Positions 1 to 8,644 of a stretch of DNA of 64,000 nt are shown piece by piece. The position numbers and the translations under genes were made by a program. Below the pieces are notes generated by a model that saw only the letters and a program-made list of their open reading frames with translations, was not told where the DNA came from and made no database searches. The stretch lies in contig CAWCPF010000001.1 in NCBI GenBank assembly GCA_963797485.1, forward strand, positions 124,001-188,000, in the 5' to 3' direction. The DNA comes from CAWAND01 sp963797485 (GTDB taxonomy: Bacteria > Chloroflexota > Anaerolineae > Anaerolineales > E44-bin32). How positions within the stretch are numbered: position 1 is the stretch's first letter; the number at the start of each line of letters is the position of its first letter.

Positions 1-2
1 CC

Positions 3-209
3 GACCCCCACGACATCGCCGAAGCGGCGGGCTTGCCAGGCTGGCGTTCACCCCTCGTTCCGGCCTGGGTACGTTCGTCCTTCAGTACCGCCGCCCACCA
101 GGATTCATCCAGTTTGGGCGGACCCGACCCCTCCCCCGCATTGCGCCCGCGGTCCTGCCTCATTCCGAGCACCTCTTGCCAAGACGGCTACAGAAACTGT
201 TCGGTGTGA
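3..209 (+). CDS. possible C-terminal fragment of an upstream gene
   Basis: An open frame enters from the left edge and stops at 207-209 (68 codons). The translated residues have an ordinary protein-like composition, but no family is recognisable and two of the three plus frames are open here, so coding is not established. The next gene lies on the other strand and ends at 250, so this would be a convergent gene end. It may simply be non-coding. Confidence 0.2.
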   Translation, partial: DPHDIAEAAGLPGWRSPLVPAWVRSSFSTAAHQDSSSLGGPDPSPALRPRSCLIPSTSCQDGYRNCSV

Positions 210-249
210 TCTAGCATACACATTTCCGGCCAAAGTGCAAGCCAACAGC

Positions 250-2169
250 CTAGGCTCGGCGGTTTGAGCCTGCGCGCGCAGCCGCCTGGCGCTCCATTTC
301 CACGATCGCCTGGGCAACCGCCTCGATGGCTACACGCTGTTTCCTGTACAGATCGGCTTCCGACATCGCCAGGCGCATGGCGACATCGCGCACCTTGCGC
401 CCTTCCACAAACTTCATCTCAAGGATGTTGTACAACATCCATTCGGCCGTCAAGCGGCGCTCCCCCTCGGGTCGCACTCTCTCAATGCCTTGTCGCAAGA
501 TGCCGCGCAGGGCATTGACCGGGCTTTCTCGCTGGACCTGGATCGTATCCTGAACCACTCTCAGGCCGAGCAGCGGGCTGCGACTCAGTCGCGGGCCGCC
601 CCAGTAATGGCCCAGGGCGTCCTTCACGAGATTGGCCAGATCGGCTCCGCTGGGCACGCCTTCAACTTCCGCCGTCAGAGCCTCGAGATCGCCATAGCGC
701 GCCGCGGCGCGCATCCTCTGAACCGCCTCAACCTGCGGAACCAACCGATCGACCACCTGGAACACCTCCCGCTGCAGAACCCGGTCTGTGAGAGCCACCG
801 TCGCCCGGTCGGCCAGCAGGCGCAGGTCGGCCGCATCTTCGGGCTGGAAAGGCGGACGGTCGTCAACCGAACGCATGCCCAATAGACCAATCACATCCCT
901 GCTCTCGGGCTGCCGGAGCGGCAGCAGCCAGTACTCGTCCCACGCGAACACTGTTCCCAGGGCCTCCACTTGTTCGGCGTCTTCGGGCACGACCAGACTC
1001 GGGAGGTCTCTGGCGCCGCGAAGCGGATCCTCAAGTCCAACCGCCACTTCGAGTTCCAAACCGGCTTCGCTTACGACGGCAATGAACGCCGAAGGCGCCC
1101 CGGTGAAATCGCACACGGCGTTCAGGATGGCTTCCAGGTACTGCCGAAGGTCGCCGGTGGTCAGTAGGCGTTCTTCGAGTAGGTGGAGCCGGCTGATATC
1201 GCTGCGATCCTCACCATAGAACAGCCAGCGCTCAATGGTTGGGCGCGCCAGGGTGATGAAGTACTGAAGCAACAGGAGCGAGGCAATCATCGTGAAAGGC
1301 ACCACCCGGCTATTGGGCAGACCGATCAGATCGCTGAATCGATTGGTGATGACGGTGGCCGCCAAAACGGTAGACGCCACGACCGGGCCGCGCACGATCC
1401 ATTGGAAGAGCCGGCTCTTGACCACGCGATCGGGAATGCTCACGCCAAAGTAGGCCACGGCATACGCCATCAGGACCAGCAGCACGGCCACCCCGCCATT
1501 GCTGAAGATCAGGCTGAGCTGGAACACCAGCGGCGAGCGTCCCAGAGGTGGACCGATCAGCGTCAAGAACGGGATCGCGCTTAGGATCGGGCCCACCGAT
1601 CCGACCATCAGATAACTCATCCGCCGGCGGCTGGTAGTGGTTAAGCAGCGCTGATAGCCGCGCATCAGATTGATGCCAGCAAATACGGTGTCAAAGAGCA
1701 GAAAGGCGAAGAACAAGCCAAACCAGGAGCCGGGTTGAAGATAGCTCGTTTGACCGGCGGCCCCCAGCCCATCGACCACGGCCGAACTGAAACCGAGGGC
1801 GGCCACCGCCACTCCACTGAGGGCATAACTGATCCGAACCGCCAGCTTGCGTCGTCCCTTGGACGGTCTTCCCGTCGTCGAAAGCAGCGCGTCGGAAAGA
1901 TGGAGGAGCACCGACGGCAGAATGCAGATCCCCACCCACTTGATCCGCAGCCACATCTCAATCTCGGCCGGCGAGCCCGTCGTGCCGGCCAGCACATCGC
2001 CAAACGAGATGATGGCCACACAACCCAGCAGGGCGGCAAACGACCGGGCGACAACTTCCCTTGAGTTGAATGTCAGCGCGTACAACATGAGCGAGAACGC
2101 CGTGATGGCATTGCCGGCGTTGACAATTTGATTGAAGACTTGCAAGGCGGAGAGAATCAGGTCAAGCAT
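250..2169 (-). CDS. multi-TM membrane protein with GAF domain and C-terminal HTH-like segment
   Basis: 639 residues. The first ~310 residues contain about eight hydrophobic helices resembling the 7TM sensor region found in front of some histidine kinases. A short linker (around 315-340) leads to a GAF-like domain (about 340-480, starting near the LLTTGDLRQYLEAILNAV helix). There is no HisKA or HATPase domain. The C-terminus (about 590-625, VRDVAMRLAMSEADLYRKQ) resembles a sigma region-4-like helix-turn-helix seen in Chloroflexota sensor proteins. The likely role is membrane-linked small-molecule sensing, with output through DNA or protein binding instead of phosphorylation (inference). Ligand unknown. 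It precedes the GNAT gene on the same strand by 19 bp. Confidence 0.7.
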   Translation of the reverse strand: MLDLILSALQVFNQIVNAGNAITAFSLMLYALTFNSREVVARSFAALLGCVAIISFGDVLAGTTGSPAEIEMWLRIKWVGICILPSVLLHLSDALLSTTGRPSKGRRKLAVRISYALSGVAVAALGFSSAVVDGLGAAGQTSYLQPGSWFGLFFAFLLFDTVFAGINLMRGYQRCLTTTSRRRMSYLMVGSVGPILSAIPFLTLIGPPLGRSPLVFQLSLIFSNGGVAVLLVLMAYAVAYFGVSIPDRVVKSRLFQWIVRGPVVASTVLAATVITNRFSDLIGLPNSRVVPFTMIASLLLLQYFITLARPTIERWLFYGEDRSDISRLHLLEERLLTTGDLRQYLEAILNAVCDFTGAPSAFIAVVSEAGLELEVAVGLEDPLRGARDLPSLVVPEDAEQVEALGTVFAWDEYWLLPLRQPESRDVIGLLGMRSVDDRPPFQPEDAADLRLLADRATVALTDRVLQREVFQVVDRLVPQVEAVQRMRAAARYGDLEALTAEVEGVPSGADLANLVKDALGHYWGGPRLSRSPLLGLRVVQDTIQVQRESPVNALRGILRQGIERVRPEGERRLTAEWMLYNILEMKFVEGRKVRDVAMRLAMSEADLYRKQRVAIEAVAQAIVEMERQAAARAGSNRRA

Positions 2170-2188
2170 GGGCTAGATTGGCTCGTCC

Positions 2189-2728
2189 CTATGCCAACGG
2201 CATCGTGAAGAACAGTGCGATGTCTTGATCCGGATAGTAGCGATCGCTGTAGCCGGCAAAACTGAATCCGAGCTTCCGGGCCAGGCCAATGGCCGGGAAG
2301 TTCTTGGTCTGCATCTCCCAATATATCGCCCGGTAGCCGCGTTCTCGCGCCCACCCGCAGCTCGTCTGGACCAGGGCCGTTCCGAACCCCTGCCGCCGGT
2401 AGCGCAGGTCCACCACCAGATCGGTCATCCAAACTGAGTGAGGCGCCGGAGCCTCGATCAGGATGGCATAACCCATCAGGCCATCCTCATTCTCCGCCAC
2501 CAGCACGCACAGCTTACGATTCCACTCATCCGCCAGGTGTTCGACCTCCCGCGGGTAGGCGACCCTCATCGGGCGCGGCAGCCGGACCTGCTGGAACTGG
2601 ATCTCGATTGATTTGCCCTCACCTCGATAACCCATTTGCCAGACATGGTCGGTGCTGAAACCGTGATCGAATTCCATCAGGGTCGGGATATCGCTCGAGA
2701 TGGCCGTGCGCATGTTCGCTGGAGCCAT
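2189..2728 (-). CDS. GNAT family N-acetyltransferase
   Basis: 179 residues with a GNAT fold. The beta4/alpha3 acetyl-CoA loop is visible as RYRRQGFGTALVQ, preceded by the beta4 strand WMTDLVVDLRY and followed by a GFSFAGYSDRYY C-terminal strand. The substrate cannot be deduced. A longer reading frame begins at 2779, but the ATG at 2726-2728 is preceded 8 bases upstream by an AAAGGA ribosome site, so I use it. The gene follows the Ig-like membrane protein (stop at 2760) by about 30 bp and probably shares its transcript. Confidence 0.8.
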   Translation of the reverse strand: MAPANMRTAISSDIPTLMEFDHGFSTDHVWQMGYRGEGKSIEIQFQQVRLPRPMRVAYPREVEHLADEWNRKLCVLVAENEDGLMGYAILIEAPAPHSVWMTDLVVDLRYRRQGFGTALVQTSCGWARERGYRAIYWEMQTKNFPAIGLARKLGFSFAGYSDRYYPDQDIALFFTMPLA

Positions 2729-2759
2729 GAATGCCGTTCCTTTCTTGCTCGATCGTAGG

Positions 2760-3446
2760 TCAGCCTGTGGGCACAACATGGACCCTGATCACGCACGGCA
2801 AGGGCGCGTTTCCGGCCGTGTCCGTGACAACCAGGCGGAAGTCATAATCTCCGCTTGGAATCAGACTTGTGTCCCACCGGCCAAGCGGGCCATCCGAAAT
2901 CGGGGTCGTTCCGGCCGAGATCGCCTGCCATGGGCCGGCGCTGTTGGCGATGCGAAACTCATACTTGTAGAAGGCAAAGTTGGCGATATTGGCTGTGCCG
3001 CTGATATCCACCGTTCCGGATAGGGTTTCCTCGGACTCGGGCGTTGTGAGCGTTGCCAGAGGATTGGTGCAACCGACACCCTCGGGCGTGCCGAGCGCCA
3101 ATTCGGTGGCGGGCACGAAAGTCCCTTCGCCGGCAGTGCCGGATGCGTCCGCTGTGACCAGAAAAGAGACTGTCGGGACGGCGGTGGGACGCGAGCTAAG
3201 CGGAACGGCGGGCCCAAGGAAATTGGCCGTCAGGAAGGTCCCGGCCATGGCCGCCACAATGAGGGCCAGCATGGCGGCGTACCGTCCCAATGATGCCAGA
3301 GCGCGTTCGCGTTCCAGCCCAAACAAGGCATTGCGATAGACGCCAATCCACTTCAGGCTCAGGCGGACATACACCAGGCCCGCCACTCCTAGAATGATGT
3401 AGATCCAGGTTTGATAGGTTTCGATGAGAACCAGGGCCTCGGCCAT
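2760..3446 (-). CDS. membrane-anchored Ig-like domain protein
   Basis: 228 residues. Two hydrophobic segments (about 12-30 and 55-78) flank a short basic loop. A Pro/Ser/Thr-rich linker and a C-terminal bacterial Ig-like domain (about 120-228) follow, with the strands LSGTVDISGTANIANFAFYK and a closing VVTDTAGN motif. Such domains are typical of Chloroflexota surface proteins and suggest an extracytoplasmic binding or structural role; no enzymatic motif is seen. It begins 11 bp after the purine nucleoside phosphorylase stop, so it is the third gene of a recombinase-like / phosphorylase / Ig-protein operon. Confidence 0.7.
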   Translation of the reverse strand: MAEALVLIETYQTWIYIILGVAGLVYVRLSLKWIGVYRNALFGLERERALASLGRYAAMLALIVAAMAGTFLTANFLGPAVPLSSRPTAVPTVSFLVTADASGTAGEGTFVPATELALGTPEGVGCTNPLATLTTPESEETLSGTVDISGTANIANFAFYKYEFRIANSAGPWQAISAGTTPISDGPLGRWDTSLIPSGDYDFRLVVTDTAGNAPLPCVIRVHVVPTG

Positions 3447-3457
3447 CCGGGTCGCCT

Positions 3458-4300
3458 CTACAGCCGGCGAAGCACCCCTTTGATGAGTGCCGCCAGGCGA
3501 GGGACAAGCACCTTCGACGCCTCAAGCACCTCCTGATGTGATGGTCCGGCATCACCGTCGGGATTGGTCTTGTTCGTGATTCCCGAAATGCCCAGGACGC
3601 GCATGCCTGCGTGGCGGGCGACGGTCACCTCGGGTACGGTCGACATGCCGACGGCATCCGCGCCGATGCCCCTTAAGAAACGCAAATCGGCGGGGGTTTC
3701 GAACGACGGTCCTGCCAGACAGACGTACACGCCCTGATGGCAGGCAATGCCGGCCCGCGACGCCTCGGCCGCGGCGGTTTCCAGCAATGCGGGATCATAC
3801 GCATGTCTCATGTCCGGGAATCTCGGCCCGAACTCATCCAGGTTTGGGCCCCTAAGGGGCGTGAGCCCAGCCATGCCCATCAGGTTGATGTGGTCCCGAA
3901 TCAGCATTAAATCCCCGGGCTCAAAGGCTGGATTGACCCCGCCGGCGGCGTTGGTCACGATGAGCGTATCCGCGCCCAGACGACGCATGACTCGAACGGG
4001 CAATCCCAGGGTAGACATCGGGTAGCCTTCATAGTAATGAATCCGGCCCTGCATGACGAAGACTGCCTGGCCCTCCAACTGGCCCATCACAATTCGTCCA
4101 GCGTGGCCCTCGACCGTGGAGGCCGGCCAGCCGGCGACATCCTGCGTCGAGAAGCTGTCAGCCAACTCAACTTCCTCGGCCAGGGGTCCCAGTCCCGAGC
4201 CGAGGATCAACCCGATCGTTGGTTTGAGTGAGCTCAAACCCCGGATAACCTCAACCACGGCGTCAATCCGGGGCATCGTCAGGTACTCTTCATCGCTCAT
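3458..4300 (-). CDS. punA: purine nucleoside phosphorylase, class II trimeric type
   Basis: 280 residues, normal length for the trimeric PNP/MTAP-like family that phosphorolyses (deoxy)inosine and guanosine to base and ribose-1-phosphate in purine salvage. Family motifs are visible: GLILGSGLGPLAEEV with the phosphate-binding Ser, STVEGHAGR, VMQGRIHYYEGY, VTNAAGGVNP, the purine-site GPSFETPAD with Glu, MSTVPEV and GISGITNKTNP. The Asn in the last motif favours 6-oxopurines (family knowledge). The ATG overlaps the stop of the upstream recombinase-like gene (ATGA) and has an AAGGAGGG ribosome site, so the two are translationally coupled. Confidence 0.95.
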   Translation of the reverse strand: MSDEEYLTMPRIDAVVEVIRGLSSLKPTIGLILGSGLGPLAEEVELADSFSTQDVAGWPASTVEGHAGRIVMGQLEGQAVFVMQGRIHYYEGYPMSTLGLPVRVMRRLGADTLIVTNAAGGVNPAFEPGDLMLIRDHINLMGMAGLTPLRGPNLDEFGPRFPDMRHAYDPALLETAAAEASRAGIACHQGVYVCLAGPSFETPADLRFLRGIGADAVGMSTVPEVTVARHAGMRVLGISGITNKTNPDGDAGPSHQEVLEASKVLVPRLAALIKGVLRRL

Positions 4301-5154
4301 GTAACCGTCCCTCCTTCCGGCGATTCGCCGCGCTGAGGGAGTTTGAGGCCGTGAGCCCTGGACAACCCTAAGAAGCTCTGTATCTCTCGTGCCGGGACCC
4401 CCTGATCCAGCAAGTGGGCAGCCCGGCTAAGGCGCAGGGTATGAGGTGAGATTCGTGATCCCAGACCGACCGAACGCGCCCAGCGTTTCACGACCAGCCA
4501 CAAGCCCTGGCGACTCAGGGCGCCGCCTCTTTGGTTGAGAAAAAGGGCGCGCGGCTCCGAGCCCGTCTCAACGCCCGGCCTGGTCTTCTCGATGTACTGC
4601 CTCACGGGGCCCAAAGCACCGGCCAAACTTCGGCTCGAGTCGATCCGTCCCGAGACAACCACACCTGCAGAGAGATCCACATCCCCCAACTGCAGGCCGA
4701 CGGCGTCTGAGGCGCGCAGTCCCGTGAAGTACAGGATGGCCAAGATCGCCGCGTCCCTTAGGTCTCGGGCCCGGCCCCTTTCGACCGGAGCTGAGAGCAG
4801 CCGGTCGATTTCCGATCGGGTGAGGATTTGGGTGCCCGATGGTTCGGTCGGAGGCGGTTTCAATGGCGCCAACAGCTCCGGCAATGAGCTGTACGGCCTG
4901 GAACGCAGGTAGCCCCGAACGGCCGCCATCTTCCTGGCCACGGTTGAGGCTTTGTAGGATTGACCTAACAGCCACTCGACGTAGGTGCGCACTGCCTCCG
5001 GGGTCGGGCGTGCGTCCGCCTGGGCAGACGGCGAATCCGCGTTCACGATCCGGCCGAACTGTTGGAGATCGGCCCGATACGCGAGCAATGTGTTCAAAGA
5101 AATGCCCTGCCTCGCTTTGAGTGTGGAAAGGAAATCTTCTACGTCAGGCTCCAC
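4297..5154 (-). CDS. tyrosine recombinase (XerC/D)-like protein lacking key catalytic residues
   Basis: 285 residues; GTG start with AGAGG eight bases upstream. The N-terminal SAM-like DNA-binding domain (about 1-95) and catalytic core (about 110-265) are clearly Xer-like: FTGLRASDAVGL carries Arg-I and SPHTLRLS carries the box II His and Arg. The beta-hairpin Lys is replaced (VVSGRIDSSRS), the LGH of box II reads LGL, and no tyrosine follows: the protein ends SRAHGLKLPQRGESPEGG. Alternative frames do not restore a tyrosine. It probably binds DNA without strand exchange, or is a decayed recombinase. Its stop overlaps the PNP start, so its translation is at least maintained. Confidence 0.75.
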   Translation of the reverse strand: MEPDVEDFLSTLKARQGISLNTLLAYRADLQQFGRIVNADSPSAQADARPTPEAVRTYVEWLLGQSYKASTVARKMAAVRGYLRSRPYSSLPELLAPLKPPPTEPSGTQILTRSEIDRLLSAPVERGRARDLRDAAILAILYFTGLRASDAVGLQLGDVDLSAGVVVSGRIDSSRSLAGALGPVRQYIEKTRPGVETGSEPRALFLNQRGGALSRQGLWLVVKRWARSVGLGSRISPHTLRLSRAAHLLDQGVPAREIQSFLGLSRAHGLKLPQRGESPEGGTVT

Positions 5155-5259
5155 GCATTGACCTCTGCGACCAATCGCCGACGGGCGGGATTATAACATT
5201 GGCCTGTCAACTTACCATAATTGAGCAATGCGCCTGGTCATGTCCAGCCGGGCAGAGCC

Positions 5260-6237
5260 TCAGTCTGCAGGCGAGGTCACCTGGCTGATTTCGGTCAGCT
5301 CGGCTGGGCTGAGATTCAAATCCACGCCACCCAGGTTGTCCTGAAGCTGTTCCACGGAGCGCGGTCCGATGATCGGACTGGTGATGCCAGGCTGCTTCAA
5401 GGTCCACGCCAGAGCGACCTGCGACGGACTGGCATGATGCGCACCGGCGATCCGCCGGATGCATTCAAGCGCCTCCCAGCTTTGATCGGAAGCCAGCAGG
5501 CGGGGAAGGCGAGTGCTCCTGGAGACTCGCGAACCCTCAGGCGGCGGCTGGCCGCGTTCATACTTGCCTGTCAGAAAGCCGGCCGCCAACGGGCTGTACG
5601 GAATGACACCCAACCCGTAGGTCTCAGCTACGGACTGGAGCTCGGCCTCGTATTCGCTGCGTTGGAGAAGGTTATATCGAGGCTGCATGCAGGCGAATGA
5701 GCTCAGGTGCAGCCGGTCCGATGCCCAAAGCGCTTGAACCACCTGCCACGCCTTGTAGTTGGAACATCCTATGTAATGGACCTTGCCTTGGTGCACCAGA
5801 TCGTCGAGCGCGGTAAGAGTTTCTTCGATCGGGGTCATGCCGTCTGGGTGATGGAGCTGATACAGATCAATGGTCTCGATCTGGAGGCGGCGCAGGGAGG
5901 CTTCCACCGCCTGCATGATGTGGGCCCGGGAGAGGCCCTCGTCGTTTGGGCCATCGCCCATTCGGCCGCGGACCTTCGTGGCAATGACGACCTTGCCGCG
6001 GCGGCCTGGATCAGCGTTGACCCATTTTCCAAGGATTGTCTCGGCCACCCCGCCCGGATTGCCTTCAACCCAACGAGAATACACATCCGCCGTATCGAAG
6101 AAATTGATGCCGGCGTCAAGAGCCGTCGACAGGACCGAAAGGGATTCCGGCTCATCCGCCGTCCAGCCGAATTGCATCGTTCCCAGGCACAATTCAGAGA
6201 CTTTCAATCCGCTGGAACCCAACGTCCGATAGTTCAT
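5260..6237 (-). CDS. aldo/keto reductase
   Basis: 325 residues, the usual AKR length. An NADPH-dependent (beta/alpha)8-barrel oxidoreductase. Motifs: NYRTLGSSGLKVSELCLGTM at the N-terminus, FFDTADVYSRW with catalytic Asp and Tyr, VIATKVRGR with Lys, LYQLHHPDG with His, and the NADPH site PIIGPRSVEQLQDNL. The PDEN-like tetrad supports activity; the carbonyl substrate is unknown. The start at 6235-6237 has AAGGAG upstream; the frame extends further upstream but without a ribosome site. It stands alone between a 280-bp gap and the recombinase gene. Confidence 0.9.
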   Translation of the reverse strand: MNYRTLGSSGLKVSELCLGTMQFGWTADEPESLSVLSTALDAGINFFDTADVYSRWVEGNPGGVAETILGKWVNADPGRRGKVVIATKVRGRMGDGPNDEGLSRAHIMQAVEASLRRLQIETIDLYQLHHPDGMTPIEETLTALDDLVHQGKVHYIGCSNYKAWQVVQALWASDRLHLSSFACMQPRYNLLQRSEYEAELQSVAETYGLGVIPYSPLAAGFLTGKYERGQPPPEGSRVSRSTRLPRLLASDQSWEALECIRRIAGAHHASPSQVALAWTLKQPGITSPIIGPRSVEQLQDNLGGVDLNLSPAELTEISQVTSPAD

Positions 6238-6517
6238 TGGTCGGCTCCTTGTGCCGCCGCGCTGTCCCCCCGGCAAACCTTAGCAGGTAGGAGGGTCTAG
6301 CGAGGCATCAAGTCCTATCAAGGGCAATTGTCCATCGTGCGGCCGCCGGCGCGATTTCGGCGTGCAGTTTGTATGCGGGCCAGCGCGTACTGGGCTCAAC
6401 TCGCCGCGTGTGTCCAACCAATCCTCATCGGCGCGTGGCAATTAGAACGCCATCCCGAGCGTGGTTCTGCGCTGGATTTCAGGCTGACCAATCCTCAGGG
6501 CCGCCTGTTTCAGTGGT

Positions 6518-7570
6518 TCAATGGCCGGCTGGGGAGTCCGTCTGGCCTTCCGCCGCCAATGCGAGTGTGAGGAGCAGAGCCGTCCAGACCCCTGTGGCTG
6601 CGGCCACATGCAGCCCGCCCAGGGCCGCAGGAAATCCGCTCAGCACGTTCGCCGCCCCAATGAGGATCTGAACCACCACCAAGCCCGCCGTCGCCAAGGC
6701 GGCCCGGGCCGCGTACGGGTGACGAGCTTGATCGCGCCACACGATCCAGGCCAGAGCTATGATCATCAATCCTGATAACCCGGCCATGAAGCGGTGAAAC
6801 ATGTGGATCTGGCTCAGGAAGGCCCCCGGCCACACGGTCCCGGTGCACAACGGCCAGCCCAAGCAAGCCGACGCTGCCCCCGAAGATGTCACCCATGCGC
6901 CACTGAGCAACAGCAGGAACACCACTGCCCCGGTCGAGGCCGTCATCCGGGCCATGGAACTGGCCATTGAAAAGCGCGGCGGCGAGCCGCCATGCTGAAA
7001 AACGCGGAATGCGCCGACCATGATGAGAACCTGGAGCGCCAGGATGAGCAAGGCCGTGCCCAGGTGAATAGCCACGATGGTTGGGGGGAGTTCGGTGAGC
7101 ACGGTCAATGCGCCCAGAAGCACCTGAACAACCAGCAAACCAAGCGAGGCGACCGCCGGCCAAAAGATCCAGGCCGACCGGTGGTAGCGAAGCCATGCCA
7201 CAACCGACGTGGCCACAATCAGGGGCGAGGTCAACGAGGCTGTCAGCCGGTGCGAATACTCAATCAGGGAGGCCAATCGCATCGGAGGGATGAGCTGCCC
7301 GTAGCACAACGGCCAATCCGGACATCCAAGGCCCGAGCCCGTGACCCTCACGATGCCGCCGACGATGATCAAAAGGAAGGTCATCACCGCCGCCGCCATC
7401 GCCAGCCACCGAAATCGCTGGGCGGTGGGCGCCGACGCCGTCCGATTCACCAAGGATTGGGAACCTGCGTTCGTCTGAAGCCTCCCTTCATGGCATTCTG
7501 TCCCGGCTCGGTGCGCGGTCGGCCGCGTCGAGACGGCCAATGTCTGGCCGTTCGTCCTCGGTCGCTCCAT
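6518..7570 (-). CDS. ctaA: heme A synthase, COX15/CtaA family
   Basis: About 350 residues with eight predicted membrane helices. It oxidises the C8 methyl of heme O to make heme A for aa3-type cytochrome oxidase, which implies aerobic respiration. Diagnostic: GGIVRVTGSGLGCPDWPLCY in the first loop, EYSHRLTAS and IHLGTALL (first four-helix bundle heme ligands), a second CLGWPLCTG loop, then HMFHRFMAG and LHVAAATG. The frame is open up to a TTG at 7723 that overlaps the DegV stop, but a TAGAAT -10-like box inside that stretch and family length argue for a downstream start. The ATG at 7570 is a compromise, and the true start may be closer to the first helix. Confidence 0.9.
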   Translation of the reverse strand: MERPRTNGQTLAVSTRPTAHRAGTECHEGRLQTNAGSQSLVNRTASAPTAQRFRWLAMAAAVMTFLLIIVGGIVRVTGSGLGCPDWPLCYGQLIPPMRLASLIEYSHRLTASLTSPLIVATSVVAWLRYHRSAWIFWPAVASLGLLVVQVLLGALTVLTELPPTIVAIHLGTALLILALQVLIMVGAFRVFQHGGSPPRFSMASSMARMTASTGAVVFLLLLSGAWVTSSGAASACLGWPLCTGTVWPGAFLSQIHMFHRFMAGLSGLMIIALAWIVWRDQARHPYAARAALATAGLVVVQILIGAANVLSGFPAALGGLHVAAATGVWTALLLTLALAAEGQTDSPAGH

Positions 7571-7719
7571 CCGGACTGAGAAGGATCGTTCGAAGTCGGC
7601 TATCGAATGCCATGCGGCGAGAGCCGTCGGTTTCGGTCCCACGGGACAAGTGGCGGCGATTCTACCATCGCCTGCCCCGATGGGATGCGTTTGGATGAGC
7701 CCAGCCGCCGGCGTATCCG

Positions 7720-8568
7720 TCAAACGCCGAAGGAGTAGGCGACCCCGACGGCGCCCGGACCCACGTGCACACCGATGGCCGGAGGAATGATGGTGGACAA
7801 CAATTCATCGGGCGCAAATCGTTCACGCACCCTGGCTTCGAGCGCGGCTGCCGCGTCCGGCACGCCGGTGTGGTGAATGGTGACCCTGAGGGGCCGCCGA
7901 TCCCCGACGCGTGATTCCAGGAGATCCAGCAACCGGGCCAGGGCCTTGGATTTCGTCCGCACACGTTCGAGCGCTTCGACCCGCCCGTCTTCGACCTCCA
8001 ACACCGGCTTGAGGTTGAGCGCCGTTCCAAACAGGTGCGCCGCCCCGCCGATTCTTCCGCCACGGTGCAGGAAGTCCAGCGTGTCAACCACAATCAAGAG
8101 ACCGCTCTGCTGTTTCGCCTTTTGGGCGGCCGCCAGTACAGCTTCCATCGCGCCGCCTTCGGCCGCCACTCGCGCCGCCGCCGTCACCTGGAAGCCAAGC
8201 GCCATGGCGACCGAGAGTGAATTGAAGACCTCGATCGGTGCGTCCGGAAACATGGCCCTGGCTGTCACGGCGGACTGATAGGTCCCCGACAGCTTGTCGC
8301 TGACCACAATGGCCGCAATCGGGCGGCCAGCTTCGACGAGCGGTTGGAAGGCCCTTTGAAAGGAGGCGATGGTCGCCTGGGAGGTGGTGGGGAGACTCTT
8401 GGCGGTCGCCAGACGGGCATAGAACTGTTCCGAAGTGATGTCGATGCCATCCTCATACGTGACTTCGTCCCAAATCACAATCTGGGGCGCCACGGCAATC
8501 TGATACTGATCAATCAGGGCCTGGGGCATGGCGGCTGTGCTGTCGGTCACGATAGCGATGTTGGACAC
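7720..8568 (-). CDS. DegV family fatty-acid-binding protein
   Basis: 282 residues. DegV proteins bind a fatty acid and, in Firmicutes, present it to the FakA kinase (FakB). Motifs: NIAIVTDSTAAMP at the start, LPTTSQATIASF, VVSDKLSGTYQSA with the carboxylate-binding Ser, DTLDFLHRGGRIGG, and the terminal GPGAVGVAYSFG. The GTG at 8566-8568 is preceded by AGGAGG and matches the family N-terminus; the longer open frame upstream is not protein-like. No FakA-like kinase is visible nearby. Downstream lies ctaA. Confidence 0.92.
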   Translation of the reverse strand: MSNIAIVTDSTAAMPQALIDQYQIAVAPQIVIWDEVTYEDGIDITSEQFYARLATAKSLPTTSQATIASFQRAFQPLVEAGRPIAAIVVSDKLSGTYQSAVTARAMFPDAPIEVFNSLSVAMALGFQVTAAARVAAEGGAMEAVLAAAQKAKQQSGLLIVVDTLDFLHRGGRIGGAAHLFGTALNLKPVLEVEDGRVEALERVRTKSKALARLLDLLESRVGDRRPLRVTIHHTGVPDAAAALEARVRERFAPDELLSTIIPPAIGVHVGPGAVGVAYSFGV

Positions 8569-8644
8569 AGGACCTCCTGGCGTGCAATGTCGAGGGGAAC
8601 TCGAATCTAGAACCCCGCCCTTGAACACCCGTCGCGTGGAACGG

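Noticed and set aside
250..2169. Histidine kinase
   Set aside because: No HisKA H-box or HATPase N/G boxes are present after the GAF domain.
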